From a virus: DNA of 64,000 nucleotides. The position numbers were made by a program, and so were the translations under genes. Shown piece by piece: positions 40,067 to 49,527 of this stretch (position 1 is the first letter of the stretch; every line of letters starts with the position of its first letter). Below the pieces are notes generated by a model, which saw nothing but the letters and a program-made list of their open reading frames with translations, did no database searches and was not told the DNA's origin. The DNA lies in the IMG/VR virus record IMGVR_UViG_3300045922_000151, positions 1 through 64,000 of that record. One strand, written 5' to 3'.

Positions 40067-40786
40067 TTACTTATCCATCTCTTTCAACCTTTCTTTTAAT
40101 GTTTTACACGCGACAAACGCTTCTTGGTCCTTTTTATTCTCGTCAAACCTGCGCCACTCAAAATCGCCTGTATCTTTACCGAATCTAACAATCATCCTGT
40201 ATTTAATTTTCTTTTTTGCCATCTCTTCGTAGGCCAACTGATAGGCCGCCGTCTGGAAAGCATATTCCGGATAAATACCATTTGAACTCTTAAAGTCAAA
40301 AATAACCAAATCTTTACCTATTAACCCGATAGCGTCCAAAATACCAGCAAAATTATGTTTCCGACTATAGACAATCTTTTCTGATTCAATCCATTCTACT
40401 TTTTTATCCTTCTGGAATTGAAGAAAAGCGGTAATACCATTTCTCACCCTTTCTTCCTCTGGTATTTCCGGCTTTTCGCCTTTAATCCATTTATCAACCC
40501 AATTATGGATTTGCGTTCCAATATCGGCGGCCTCTTCCTTAATTCGGCGATGTTCTTTAACCGCCTCCTCCACATCAATAATGGTTATCTGCTCTCCGTT
40601 TTCAATTTTGGCGAGAAGATATTTTTTAGCAAGATTAACTGCCCAACCTATCAAAGCGCCACTTTTGTCTATTACCCCGGTGAAGGATGTAACCGAATTG
40701 ATTGTGTTACCTTTCTCGTCCCAGAATTTATGCTTATCATCGTCAAAATAAATTATTTTTTCGCCGACTTTAATGTTTTTTATCAT
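40067..40786 (-). CDS. PD-(D/E)XK exonuclease, RecB-like (phage B)
   Basis: 239 aa. HNWVDKWIKGEKPEIPEE precedes the core: FAGILDAIGLIGKDLVIFDFKSS with Asp then DFK, followed by AFQTAAYQLAYEE. This is the D...(D/E)xK...Q pattern. Adjacent to an annealing-type gene, as in phage A, although sequence similarity to A's nuclease is low. Confidence 0.85.
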   Translation of the reverse strand: MIKNIKVGEKIIYFDDDKHKFWDEKGNTINSVTSFTGVIDKSGALIGWAVNLAKKYLLAKIENGEQITIIDVEEAVKEHRRIKEEAADIGTQIHNWVDKWIKGEKPEIPEEERVRNGITAFLQFQKDKKVEWIESEKIVYSRKHNFAGILDAIGLIGKDLVIFDFKSSNGIYPEYAFQTAAYQLAYEEMAKKKIKYRMIVRFGKDTGDFEWRRFDENKKDQEAFVACKTLKERLKEMDK

Positions 40787-40790
40787 AAGC

Positions 40791-41576
40791 CTATTTAACT
40801 ACTTCAGATAAAAATTGGGCTTTAATCATAGACAGATATTTCTTCGTCGGCCGATTGATATTTAGATTATGCCCAATTTTACCCTCAATAAATTTCTTTT
40901 CTTCACCGACCTTTGCGCCATATTGTCTTGCCAGCGAAAATAATTCTTCAATATCTTCATCTTCGCCGAATAAAATCTCCTGCTTTTTATTCACTTGTTC
41001 TTGTATTTCCTCCGCTGAAACTGTTGCCGCGTTACCGATTATCTGCACCTCTTTATCATCAATTTCTTTTTTCCGATATAGTCTGAACAAGTTGGCCAGC
41101 ATCTCTTTATGGATAATTACCTCAAATGCCTCTCGGATCGCCCTATTTCTCGCTCTCGTTTGCGCCATATGGTTTTGGTAACCTTTTAATGTCCCCATCT
41201 TTTGAGTTGAAGGCGAGCATTCGCCAATTACCCAATCAGTCAACTCCTCACCTTTCACCTCCAACTTACAAGCGCAAATTGCTTTTTCAGTATCATCGTT
41301 AGCGTATTTAATCCAGTTATACTTAAATCGGACATTCGGCTCGTATTCTCTAGCCTTCTGCACCAATCCTAATTTGTTAATGTAAGGGATATTACCGAGA
41401 ATATTGATTCCGAACGGAGAGACGCCGAGGACTCTAGCAGTAACTAGAATTAAATTTCTTTCTCGTGTCTCTTGCGGAGTCATCGGCTTGTTCATCATTC
41501 TTTGCGCGCCAAGCCAAACCGCTTTTCTTTCTTCGTTCTTCTCAAGCGATTTATCTACAGATTTTTTTTGAGACAT
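40791..41576 (-). CDS. Putative single-strand annealing/recombination protein (phage B)
   Basis: Start at 41576 (MSQKKSVDKSLEKNEERK), since upstream codons give an odd basic leader. The 261-aa product includes YQNHMAQTRARNRAIREAFE, a helix characteristic of phage ssDNA-annealing-type proteins encoded beside exonucleases. The acidic C-terminus (FGEDEDIEELF) may recruit partners. Confidence 0.62.
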   Translation of the reverse strand: MSQKKSVDKSLEKNEERKAVWLGAQRMMNKPMTPQETRERNLILVTARVLGVSPFGINILGNIPYINKLGLVQKAREYEPNVRFKYNWIKYANDDTEKAICACKLEVKGEELTDWVIGECSPSTQKMGTLKGYQNHMAQTRARNRAIREAFEVIIHKEMLANLFRLYRKKEIDDKEVQIIGNAATVSAEEIQEQVNKKQEILFGEDEDIEELFSLARQYGAKVGEEKKFIEGKIGHNLNINRPTKKYLSMIKAQFLSEVVK

Positions 41577-41694
41577 ATTATTTTGAGATTTTATATTTTC
41601 TATCAGTGGGAGTCCGAAGCAATTGAGGTAATCGTCGCCGAAACCTCGGCTTACAGACCCCCGCTGATGCGACCATTTATTGCGACGATATTTA

Positions 41695-41868
41695 TTAGTT
41701 ATCAATGAACCTAATCACCTTCTCGGCCTGCCACTTCCAAAATGGAGACCAATACCCTGTCCGGCCTTCCACGGCTATTTGAGCCAATCCAGCTAAAAGA
41801 ATAAACAAATCAATAAATACAATAGCGAAAATTATATCTACAGCTAAACTTAAAAATGTTTTTCTCAT
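41695..41868 (-). CDS. Small membrane protein, 57 aa
   Basis: An ORF from ATG 41868 encoding a long hydrophobic helix (LAVDIIFAIVFIDLFILLAG) and a polar aromatic tail (YWSPFWKWQAEKVIRFIDN). It is the first gene after the consensus promoter at 41939-41966, with a leader of about 65-70 nt. Confidence 0.55.
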   Translation of the reverse strand: MRKTFLSLAVDIIFAIVFIDLFILLAGLAQIAVEGRTGYWSPFWKWQAEKVIRFIDN

Positions 41869-41938
41869 AATAGAGTAATGAGTCTAATAATCTTTAATTT
41901 GCCGGCTAAGGCGCGGCTAACCCGACCTTTCTTCTACC

Positions 41939-41992
41939 ATTATAACCACCCTATAAATCCTGTCAACTTTTTGTCAACTTTTTGTGGATAAC
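41939..41992 (-). promoter_or_regulatory. Consensus sigma70 promoter with DnaA-box
   Basis: Minus strand: TTGACA (41961-41966), 16 bp, TATAAT (41939-41944). A second AGTTGACA lies 11 bp further upstream, and GTTATCCACAA (41982-41992) is a perfect DnaA box. It drives the B replication/recombination operon. Confidence 0.85.
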
Positions 41993-42279
41993 TTTTTCCT
42001 GACAATAAGCCAAACCCAAGTATGGCTTTTACCCAATATATCTCCAACCGCTCTAGTGGTTAACCCTTCCTGATATAAGATAATCGCCTTCCTTTTTAAT
42101 TCTTCTCTGTCTTTGTCGTCTTTGTCCTTTTTTTTGCTTAATTCAAGGTGTATTTCTTTGTGGTGCTTGCCGCAAAGCCACCTGACATTTGAGTAATTTT
42201 TACCAGTCCGATGGGCTTCAGAAGGCATTGCCCCGCAAATTTTACAAGGAATTCTTTTTTTAGTGTTCGGTTTTACCAT
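41974..42279 (-). CDS. HNH/zinc-finger plus helix-turn-helix protein
   Basis: Start at 42279 (MVKPNTKKRIPCKICGAMPS). The 101-aa product has CKIC then WLCGKHHKEIH, as in HNH-type zinc folds, and a C-terminal HTH (LTTRAVGDILGKSHTWVWLI). It could be a regulator of the divergently spaced promoters beside it. It ends inside the region of the next promoter, so autoregulation is possible. Confidence 0.6.
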   Translation of the reverse strand: MVKPNTKKRIPCKICGAMPSEAHRTGKNYSNVRWLCGKHHKEIHLELSKKKDKDDKDREELKRKAIILYQEGLTTRAVGDILGKSHTWVWLIVRKKLSTKS

Positions 42280-42286
42280 TATTTTT

Positions 42287-42332
42287 ATTATATCTCTTGT
42301 AAAATTTTTGTAAAATAGTAATTGTTGATAAC
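42287..42332 (-). promoter_or_regulatory. Phage B promoter with the same DnaA-box-like element as phage A
   Basis: Minus strand GTTATCAACAA (42322-42332), 29 bp, TATAAT (42287-42292), 7 nt, ATG 42279. Geometry is identical to three promoters of phage A. Confidence 0.72.
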
Positions 42333-42334
42333 TT

Positions 42335-42787
42335 TTAATCCATAGGATATTTACCCAACTTCTGGTAACAAATTTTCCAATGATAACCAAGCCCATCTTC
42401 TATCATCTTTCTCGCTATTGTTTTCTGAATATCATAGTCATATATCAAACCATTCTCGGCCATCTCCGGAGTTATCTCTTCTGATAAAATGCCATACTTT
42501 TTACCATACATAAGAAAAGTGTCCATCTGAAATTGGAAAGCGCCGTAACTAAATTTATTATTAGAATCAATAATCTTGATATTTGTATCTCCTCTTGACT
42601 CGCACCATTCAAGCGCGAACAGCCATAACTCCTGCTTATGAGTAAGCGGAGTGGTTGTGGATTTTATTTCATTCCCCCGATCGCGGTCTTCAGCATTATA
42701 GTCTTCAATAATATTTTCACTATAAGTGAAAGGTAAAAAGAATACAATAATAGCCGCAAAGAGGGCTGAAAAAAATATACTTCGCAT
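42335..42787 (-). CDS. Lysozyme/transglycosylase-like endolysin (phage B)
   Basis: 150 aa. It starts with a signal-type helix (RSIFFSALFAAIIVFFLPFT), so it may be exported or membrane-tethered. FALEWCESRG holds the putative catalytic Glu and FSYGAFQFQMDTFLMYGKKYG matches the lysozyme-like core. It is related to A's enzyme at 9638-10084. Confidence 0.75.
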   Translation of the reverse strand: MRSIFFSALFAAIIVFFLPFTYSENIIEDYNAEDRDRGNEIKSTTTPLTHKQELWLFALEWCESRGDTNIKIIDSNNKFSYGAFQFQMDTFLMYGKKYGILSEEITPEMAENGLIYDYDIQKTIARKMIEDGLGYHWKICYQKLGKYPMD

Positions 42788-42829
42788 AATTAGCGGTTAT
42801 GCGCTACCGCCAAACCCGCCGATAGTTTT

Positions 42830-43021
42830 CTAAAACTTCACCCTAGGATTTACTCTAAAATAGATGGCCAAAAAGCCAAGGACAAAATCAACATAAGGCA
42901 GAAAAGATGGTGGGATTAAATCGCTTGCGGCTGGGACCCCGTTCAGGATAGTGATAACGATAATTGTCCAAATTGTCCTAGATTTTAGCGCAGACACAAC
43001 ACGATTAAAAAATTTTTTCAT
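42830..43021 (-). CDS. Holin-like membrane protein, 63 aa
   Basis: Two hydrophobic segments (RTIWTIIVITILNGVPAASD and LPYVDFVLGFLAIYFRV) between charged ends. It lies between the two peptidoglycan enzymes, so a holin is likely. It overlaps the peptidase end by 4 nt. Confidence 0.7.
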   Translation of the reverse strand: MKKFFNRVVSALKSRTIWTIIVITILNGVPAASDLIPPSFLPYVDFVLGFLAIYFRVNPRVKF

Positions 43022-44154
43022 TGATATAATTCATTTAATTTTAATAATGTTTTTTTACCGACGAGACGACCGCCTAACTCATAAAGCTCCGCATCGTCGG
43101 CCACCCTATATTTCTTTTGAAAGGCCAAAACCCCTCTAGCGGTTATACTACCATAATAACCGGTAATTTGCGAGTTAATGGGGAATAACCCTTCAAACCT
43201 TAATATCTCTTGTAACGCCTTAACATCGGGATCGGTCATACCAAAATAAAGAGATTTAGCAAAATGATACTTTGGCTTTTCAGCTCCTTCCTCAAAGACA
43301 AAATTGATCGGGTAAGCGGCGAAAAAGTTTCGGTATTTATGAAAATCCTCGGTAATAACACGTCGACCATCAAGACCAGAACGATCCCAACTATCTTCAA
43401 TTATCAATGCCTTAATATATCTTTTGCCGTTTTTTATTATTATATTCATATAACATATTATTATTTATTTTATAATAGGTTTGTTATTTTCATCAATTTC
43501 TATCAATGTATAATCTACAGCTACTACGCTATGTCTCGCTGTAGTCGGAGCATATAAATCCAAATCGGGATATTTAATGGTAGGCACGGGTAAATCCCAT
43601 TCGTCATATTTCCAGTAATACCAAACCATTATCCCTTTATTGGTTTTCTGAATGGTAGATGCAATTATGTCAATATCGCCAACAGGGAGAACGACATAAT
43701 TATTTATCTTGAAAATTTGAGCCAGCTGATATTCATACCGCTGAACCTTATAACTATCAATCTGCGCGTCAGTCTTCTTTTGCGACGGAAAAAGTTGCTC
43801 AAGCAACGCCCCGTTCTTTCTCACTATTTCCCACGCGTCCACGCCATTCATTCCGCTACTTGGCTTGTTCTCCCTTTGCTGGTAAATAAAGCCAGCCGAA
43901 AAGTCAATCCATTCGCCTTCTTTGATATAGTGCTGAATACCGAGGATTTTAGCCAAACTCATCGCCACGCATTGATTACTCCCGTTTTGGTCAAATATCG
44001 GGAATTTTCGCCACTCGCTTTGCGGCTTCTCTACCCAATTAACGGGGTCAGCAGAGGCGACAATCTCTTCAAATTTGAAATCTTTAATCCGTTTTTCTGG
44101 GGGGCGGGTGTCAAGTAACGCTCCTGTGCCTTTTTGTTTTTTGAGGAAGCTCAT
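43018..44154 (-). pseudogene. Papain-like endolysin interrupted by an in-frame stop and short insert
   Basis: The 5' part (44154-43465) encodes the Cys (C62, NGSNQCVAM) and His (H208, TARHSVVAVDY). The 3' part (43449-43018) resumes in the same frame with IIEDSWDRS and the peptidoglycan-binding domain. Compared with A's intact gene, a UAA and about 36 extra AT-rich bases sit between NKPIIK and NGKRYIK. The sequence AAA occurs just before the stop and again just before the resumed coding. Separate translation would split the catalytic domain. Options: pseudogene, error, readthrough or translational bypass. Confidence 0.7.
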
Positions 44155-47100
44155 TGATATGGATTGATATTTATCATTTGATATATTTGGTTGGCGACTC
44201 TTTTGGTTATAATCTTCTTCTTCACATACTCATCAAACAGAGCCGCTTTTTCTTGGTTAGTTTTCTTTTCATTTAATTTTTTAACAATAAATTTCGCCCG
44301 TTCGCCGTTTTCAACGCCCAACTGTTTTATAAGACGGTCGGTATAGGTAAGCCCAAGTTTTTCATCTTCAATAATTTCGTTGATTTTCTTGGCTAATTGA
44401 GGATCATCTCTAATAATTTGGTCAAACATTTGAGCGGCCTGTTCTCTCGGAAGATTTTTAAGCTGATTATAAGAATCTTCGGCTTGCTGTTTCAAAATAA
44501 ATCTCGCCCGAGATTGTTCTCCGAGAATCTTTTTAATGTCTTCAAAATCTTTACTCCCCGCTCCAACCTGTTCTTGGGTTTTTGTTCTTAAAAATCTACT
44601 TACAATTGGTATCTCTCTTGTTGGGGGCATCTCCCCCTTCCCTATACTGGTAATTGTATTGATAATTTTTGAAACAGTCCTCCCTGCTCCTCCGATAATT
44701 TGTTCGTAACCATAATTTATATCTGCAGGAGATACCTCAATTCCTACGCCAGAAAGTCCTTTTGTAACTGCTATAAATGTTTTCCCCGTTACCGTGTCTT
44801 TTAAGTCAGAAAAGTATTGAATTGAAGCCGGGGCGTTCTGGTCCCAGTCGGGGCGGATTTTATTACCGCTCCACGCCCTATTTCTCGCTATATCAACAGG
44901 TAAGTCTAAGGCCGTTGGAGTAATCGCCGAAGTTACGTCTGTTCCGCCTATTGGATTATACCCTTCAATAATTGACGCTAAAACTCCGCTCATCACATCT
45001 TTAATGCCACTCGCCCTGCCCGACATTGCATCCAACGCATAATCGCTGGTAACTTTGATAGGTTTAATTCCCCACGCAACAGGAATAGCAATATAAGTAG
45101 CCCCGCCGTCGCTTTTCGGATACATTACTATTAAAGAGTTCATTCTGTCCCATTTAGAAACCTTGTCTCGCCAATCTGGGTCAACTCTATCATTCCATTC
45201 ATCTACAACAGCGTTAGCAACAACAATAGATGTTATTATCGCTCCTGCGACTTTCGGATTTCTCATTGCCCGCAACATCTTAACAGAACCCTGTATAGAG
45301 GCGTTGGAAAACATATAGAGAGCGTTAATAACCGGCCCGCCCCTGCCAAACTTGTTGAAATTGATTGATGCTTCTTTAGCCAATACCGCCGCTCGTTCTC
45401 GCGAAAGCCCCCGTGCCAGTGCTTCACGATAGACCGACAACCTCGTAGAATCTTCAAAAATAGTATTCCAATTATCAATCCCGCTTATTATTGCTTCTAC
45501 CGCTTTTTTAGGATTGCTTCGGTTTAGTTCTCTTATCTTTTGAATATCCAACTCTACTCTTGCTCTTGTAGAGAGCCCCAGTCCGCCCGTTGTCCCGCCG
45601 TCCATTCTCATTTGACGATAAAGTCTCGCTCCTTCAGAATCTACACCGCGAATATAATCAAGAATCGCTCTCTCGTTTTGTAATCTTAATTCCCTTCCCA
45701 CTACCTTCGTCGCCCCACTAAATCCAAACTCACCTTTTGAGGCTGCATAAATAACGGCTTCTTGTAAATCTCTTATCTTATTTGGAAACGAAAACTCTGG
45801 GTTAAAACGAGTCGCTAATCCAGAATAGAACCTTGTAATCGCTTGCACCATCCTCATTACTCCATCAACCTTATAACGATTCACGCCTCTCAAGGTTAAA
45901 GCTAAATGAGGATCATTTATTTTCAAAAACACGGGCTTACCTTTTTCTCGCAAGGGGAGAATTGTTGGGTCATTTAATAACTTATCAACAGATGGTCTAA
46001 AAATAACTTCTTGTATTCCCTGCACGGTAAACCTACCAGATGGCTTAATATCAAGCAGTGGTTTTAATTCCGGAATTTCCTGAATTATTTTTTTCACTTC
46101 TTTTGAAAAAAGCGGCAATCCTTCTTCTGCTAATGCACGATTTGTAAGCCACCACTCAAAAGAATCAGCAAATCTTTCCTCTACTTTTCTAATGCGACTT
46201 TCGGGTTCGCCAATTTCCTTCATCCAGTTTATCATTTCTTCGGCAACCTCTTTAGATTTGCCCCTCTTAAAGAATCTCCGTTTTAGTCCAAATTTTTCAT
46301 CAAAAAAGTGGCCGACTTCGTGCGCCAACACCTCTCTTGGCTTTGTTCTAACTTTTGCCCCAAGGGATTTTGCAAAATTTATAACCTTATCAAAAAATTC
46401 AACATCTATTGCTTCACGATGGGTAATTTTCGCAACCGGAATTCGGGGTGGCCTTACTTCTTCAAAAATCCCTAAATGTTTATTATCTCTCGCAAACTTT
46501 AATGTCGCCAAATCAACCCTGTTCTTCTCGGCACGAATTATTGCTTGTTCATAATTAGTTACGATATTTGTGAAAACATCTGCTATCTCCCGCTCGCTTC
46601 CCCTTGCCCTCAATATCCCCGTGTTCCTTACATCAAACGGTCTACCAGCAATCACCTGCCCTATGTCTTCGGTATCTTCAAAAACACGATTTAATGGAAC
46701 GTGATTCTTATATTTATTTCTAAGGGTATCATAAAGTTTTTTATCTATTACCTCACCTTCTAATAAAACATCAAGGGTTTTATTATTTAATTCTTGTAAT
46801 CTATTGGCAATTCTAACAACTTCTTTTCCTTGCGGAGAAGATTCTATTTTAGAAACTACTGCTTTAGCTTCGCTGGTAGTAATTCCGGCGGCTTTCTCAC
46901 CTAACGCCGCGTTTCTTTCTGGCGCGTGTCTTGCTATTAGATATTGATTTATATCATCAATTATTTGCCTATCTTTAATACCAAGCGTTTTAGAGACCTT
47001 GAGAATATCTCGGTCTATATCCTTAACAATATCTTTTGCTTCCTCAACTCTTGCCGCCACCCTGCCGTGAAAAAGTATTTCTGCCTGATATGGATCAGAT

Positions 47101-48182
47101 GACTCGGTTATTTTTACATCCTTTCTTTGCACTAACCTTCTCACTCTCTCCCAATCATTTTCAACAAACTCACGAGTAGCAAGCCACGCATTGGATACCT
47201 TCTCCTTAAACGCCTGATATGCTCCAATCTTTTTGGGTTCGGGTATCCCAAATACGATTTCAGTCGGGTTCGTTGGTGGTATTGCCCCTCCGCCCTCTTT
47301 TTGATATACTTGTTTATATGCGGAACCAAACGAAGTTTCCTCCCCTGCTTTTCCTGCTTTTTCTATTGCTGGTGTTTCTACTTGGGGTTTTTGCTGGAAG
47401 AGACGGGGCTCGGCAACACCCGGAACGGCCTCCTTACCAAGCGTTTCAGGAAGAGCGGTAGTTTCTACTTTTGCCGCTTGAGCAACTTCTGGTTTAACTT
47501 CTTTTGTTACTTTTTCTTTAGGAATTGATGGAGTAACTTGTCCCGCCTTTGTCTTCGCAAAGTTCTCCAGCTCTTGCTCAACTATCTTTTTATCGGTTAT
47601 CGGAGCTAATTTAGTAGCCAAAGTATCGGCTTCTTTCTCGGTAATGTCTTTAATTCCTGTTTTAAGTAAATCCTCTAATGCTCCTTTTTCCGTTGTCTGG
47701 GCAACCTTTTCGGCAAACTTTGCCTTACCACCTAATCCATAAGGAGGCAAAAGGAGTTCAGAAAGAAATCCAACAACAGGAGCAACACCGGGTATCTTGC
47801 CAATAACAGGGATTTCCCTAACTTTACTTTCTACAACCTCGCTTAAAAATGGCTGTGGGGCAAGTGCTTCTGTGATTGTTTTAGCTTCCGGTGCTGGAGC
47901 AGGAATACTTAATTTACCGCTTTCTAATGATTCTTTTAATGTCCCCCCGGCAAATTTAGAGATATTAGCAAAAAATTGCATCGTTTTAAGAGGAATAATT
48001 TGAGAAATATCAACAATCTTATGCCCAACTTTTGTCCTTAATTCTTCCCCTAATGCTTGAGCAGATTGCAAAGTTTTTCCCGCTTGACTATCTTTCTCGT
48101 AAATACCAATAGTAGAATCGCCCCCAACAGCCGAAGAGGTTATTTTATTTACGGCATTATTGATTTCATCAAAAATGCTCAT
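44151..48182 (-). CDS. Large polyvalent virion protein with metallopeptidase motif
   Basis: 1343 aa. Pro/Ala/Lys-rich linkers lie at 80-300. A zincin motif HEVGHFFDE is at about 619-627, with a downstream ERFADSFEWWL that could supply the third ligand. From ~760, TRFNPEFSFPNKIRDLQEA and later segments resemble LPD38-type domains of large polyvalent proteins. Such proteins travel in the virion and are ejected with DNA. It follows tail genes and precedes the lysis genes, as with podovirus internal proteins. Confidence 0.75.
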   Translation of the reverse strand: MSIFDEINNAVNKITSSAVGGDSTIGIYEKDSQAGKTLQSAQALGEELRTKVGHKIVDISQIIPLKTMQFFANISKFAGGTLKESLESGKLSIPAPAPEAKTITEALAPQPFLSEVVESKVREIPVIGKIPGVAPVVGFLSELLLPPYGLGGKAKFAEKVAQTTEKGALEDLLKTGIKDITEKEADTLATKLAPITDKKIVEQELENFAKTKAGQVTPSIPKEKVTKEVKPEVAQAAKVETTALPETLGKEAVPGVAEPRLFQQKPQVETPAIEKAGKAGEETSFGSAYKQVYQKEGGGAIPPTNPTEIVFGIPEPKKIGAYQAFKEKVSNAWLATREFVENDWERVRRLVQRKDVKITESSDPYQAEILFHGRVAARVEEAKDIVKDIDRDILKVSKTLGIKDRQIIDDINQYLIARHAPERNAALGEKAAGITTSEAKAVVSKIESSPQGKEVVRIANRLQELNNKTLDVLLEGEVIDKKLYDTLRNKYKNHVPLNRVFEDTEDIGQVIAGRPFDVRNTGILRARGSEREIADVFTNIVTNYEQAIIRAEKNRVDLATLKFARDNKHLGIFEEVRPPRIPVAKITHREAIDVEFFDKVINFAKSLGAKVRTKPREVLAHEVGHFFDEKFGLKRRFFKRGKSKEVAEEMINWMKEIGEPESRIRKVEERFADSFEWWLTNRALAEEGLPLFSKEVKKIIQEIPELKPLLDIKPSGRFTVQGIQEVIFRPSVDKLLNDPTILPLREKGKPVFLKINDPHLALTLRGVNRYKVDGVMRMVQAITRFYSGLATRFNPEFSFPNKIRDLQEAVIYAASKGEFGFSGATKVVGRELRLQNERAILDYIRGVDSEGARLYRQMRMDGGTTGGLGLSTRARVELDIQKIRELNRSNPKKAVEAIISGIDNWNTIFEDSTRLSVYREALARGLSRERAAVLAKEASINFNKFGRGGPVINALYMFSNASIQGSVKMLRAMRNPKVAGAIITSIVVANAVVDEWNDRVDPDWRDKVSKWDRMNSLIVMYPKSDGGATYIAIPVAWGIKPIKVTSDYALDAMSGRASGIKDVMSGVLASIIEGYNPIGGTDVTSAITPTALDLPVDIARNRAWSGNKIRPDWDQNAPASIQYFSDLKDTVTGKTFIAVTKGLSGVGIEVSPADINYGYEQIIGGAGRTVSKIINTITSIGKGEMPPTREIPIVSRFLRTKTQEQVGAGSKDFEDIKKILGEQSRARFILKQQAEDSYNQLKNLPREQAAQMFDQIIRDDPQLAKKINEIIEDEKLGLTYTDRLIKQLGVENGERAKFIVKKLNEKKTNQEKAALFDEYVKKKIITKRVANQIYQMININPYQ

Positions 48183-48185
48183 ATT

Positions 48186-49481
48186 TTATTTGAATGGATT
48201 AACGATTTCCTCGCTCGTGCTGCCAGCGGTTTTTTTCTGCTCTAAATTCTTCTTAAACTCATCCCAATAAACCTGAAGTATTGATGGCAGAATAGACGAC
48301 CGAAGTCTATTTTCCGTCATCGTCTTAAACCAATTTGGCGGCGTTGGATTTTCTAAATCTCTTCCAATCTCTGCCTCACTCATACCAACTAAAGATGTTG
48401 GCAAACCAAGATTTTTTGCTTCAATAAGTGTTAATCTATTTCCACCTCCAGTCTGTTGGACTTCTAACCTCTGTCTTGCCAAATCAAGATTTGCGGCTTG
48501 CGCTTGCATTTGATCCAATGTCTTTTGTATCTTTAAGTCATTCCCTTGCTTTACCGCCTTCCTTAACGATTTAAGACTTTCAAGGGGATATCCACTTACA
48601 CTTGCCCATTGATTTAATTCATCATCGGACAATCCGCCAAGCCCGCCAGTAGAAATAAGTTGCTGTATCATTTGCCTTGCGTTGTCTCTCTGTCTTTCTT
48701 GGGCGGTTGTAATGTTGCTTACCTCCGACTTCGCTAAATCAAGCGACTTATTATAGTCGTCAATTAAGAAGTTATATTGAAGCTCTAACGCTTTAAGGTT
48801 TTTGTCGGCTTGATTTTGAAGATACTGAACTCTTTTTTGGCGGATATTTTCGGGAACTCCGCCTTCCTGCGAAAGTTCTTTCACGGCATCATCAAAAACT
48901 TGGGTCGCCGCCAAAATTCTTTGTCTCATCGTATCTATTGCTTGCTGTTTTTCGGAGATTTTGTATTTATTGATAACTGACTGGAATATATTTTCGTCGG
49001 TTATCTGGCCGCCTAAAACTTGCGACTGGCTCGGCGGTGTAATCGCTTTTGGAATTGACTCTTGAAGAGAAATAGTGGTCTTGTATAACTCGTTTAGCCG
49101 ACTGCTTAAATCAGCAATAGTTTTTTGGTCAACGGTCGGTGTTTTTGTCGGAGTAATCTTCCCTAAATCAATAACATCTCCGCTTATATTCGGGCTGATT
49201 TTCGGCGACTCAAGGGTTATTTTCGGCTCTGGTAAAGTAATAGAAGAAACAGGAATGGTTGAAGCGGAAGTGGTTGAAGTTAAGGTCGGCGGCGATTTCG
49301 GCTGATAAACATTAGGGGAAATCTGAGGTTTGGATTGATAAACATTATTGGCAGGAGTCATTTGTGGTGTTGCTTGAGCAACTGGAGTCGGCGGCGGTTG
49401 AGTCGTAGTCGCCCCGCTACCGCCAACAAATAAATTCTTAATCGCTTTTATTGGTGATGTTATAAAATCAAGTAACGCCAT
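48186..49481 (-). CDS. Internal virion/tail coiled-coil protein, 431 aa
   Basis: A Pro/Thr/Ser-rich N-terminal 120 residues is followed by long coiled coil (residues ~150-370: QQAIDTMRQRILAATQVFDD, NLKALELQYNFLIDDYNKSL). Located just upstream of the polyvalent protein; probably a partner ejection protein. No family is named. Confidence 0.6.
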   Translation of the reverse strand: MALLDFITSPIKAIKNLFVGGSGATTTQPPPTPVAQATPQMTPANNVYQSKPQISPNVYQPKSPPTLTSTTSASTIPVSSITLPEPKITLESPKISPNISGDVIDLGKITPTKTPTVDQKTIADLSSRLNELYKTTISLQESIPKAITPPSQSQVLGGQITDENIFQSVINKYKISEKQQAIDTMRQRILAATQVFDDAVKELSQEGGVPENIRQKRVQYLQNQADKNLKALELQYNFLIDDYNKSLDLAKSEVSNITTAQERQRDNARQMIQQLISTGGLGGLSDDELNQWASVSGYPLESLKSLRKAVKQGNDLKIQKTLDQMQAQAANLDLARQRLEVQQTGGGNRLTLIEAKNLGLPTSLVGMSEAEIGRDLENPTPPNWFKTMTENRLRSSILPSILQVYWDEFKKNLEQKKTAGSTSEEIVNPFK

Positions 49482-49527
49482 AATATAGTAATATAATTAT
49501 GATATAACTCTAGGTCTTTTGTCTACC

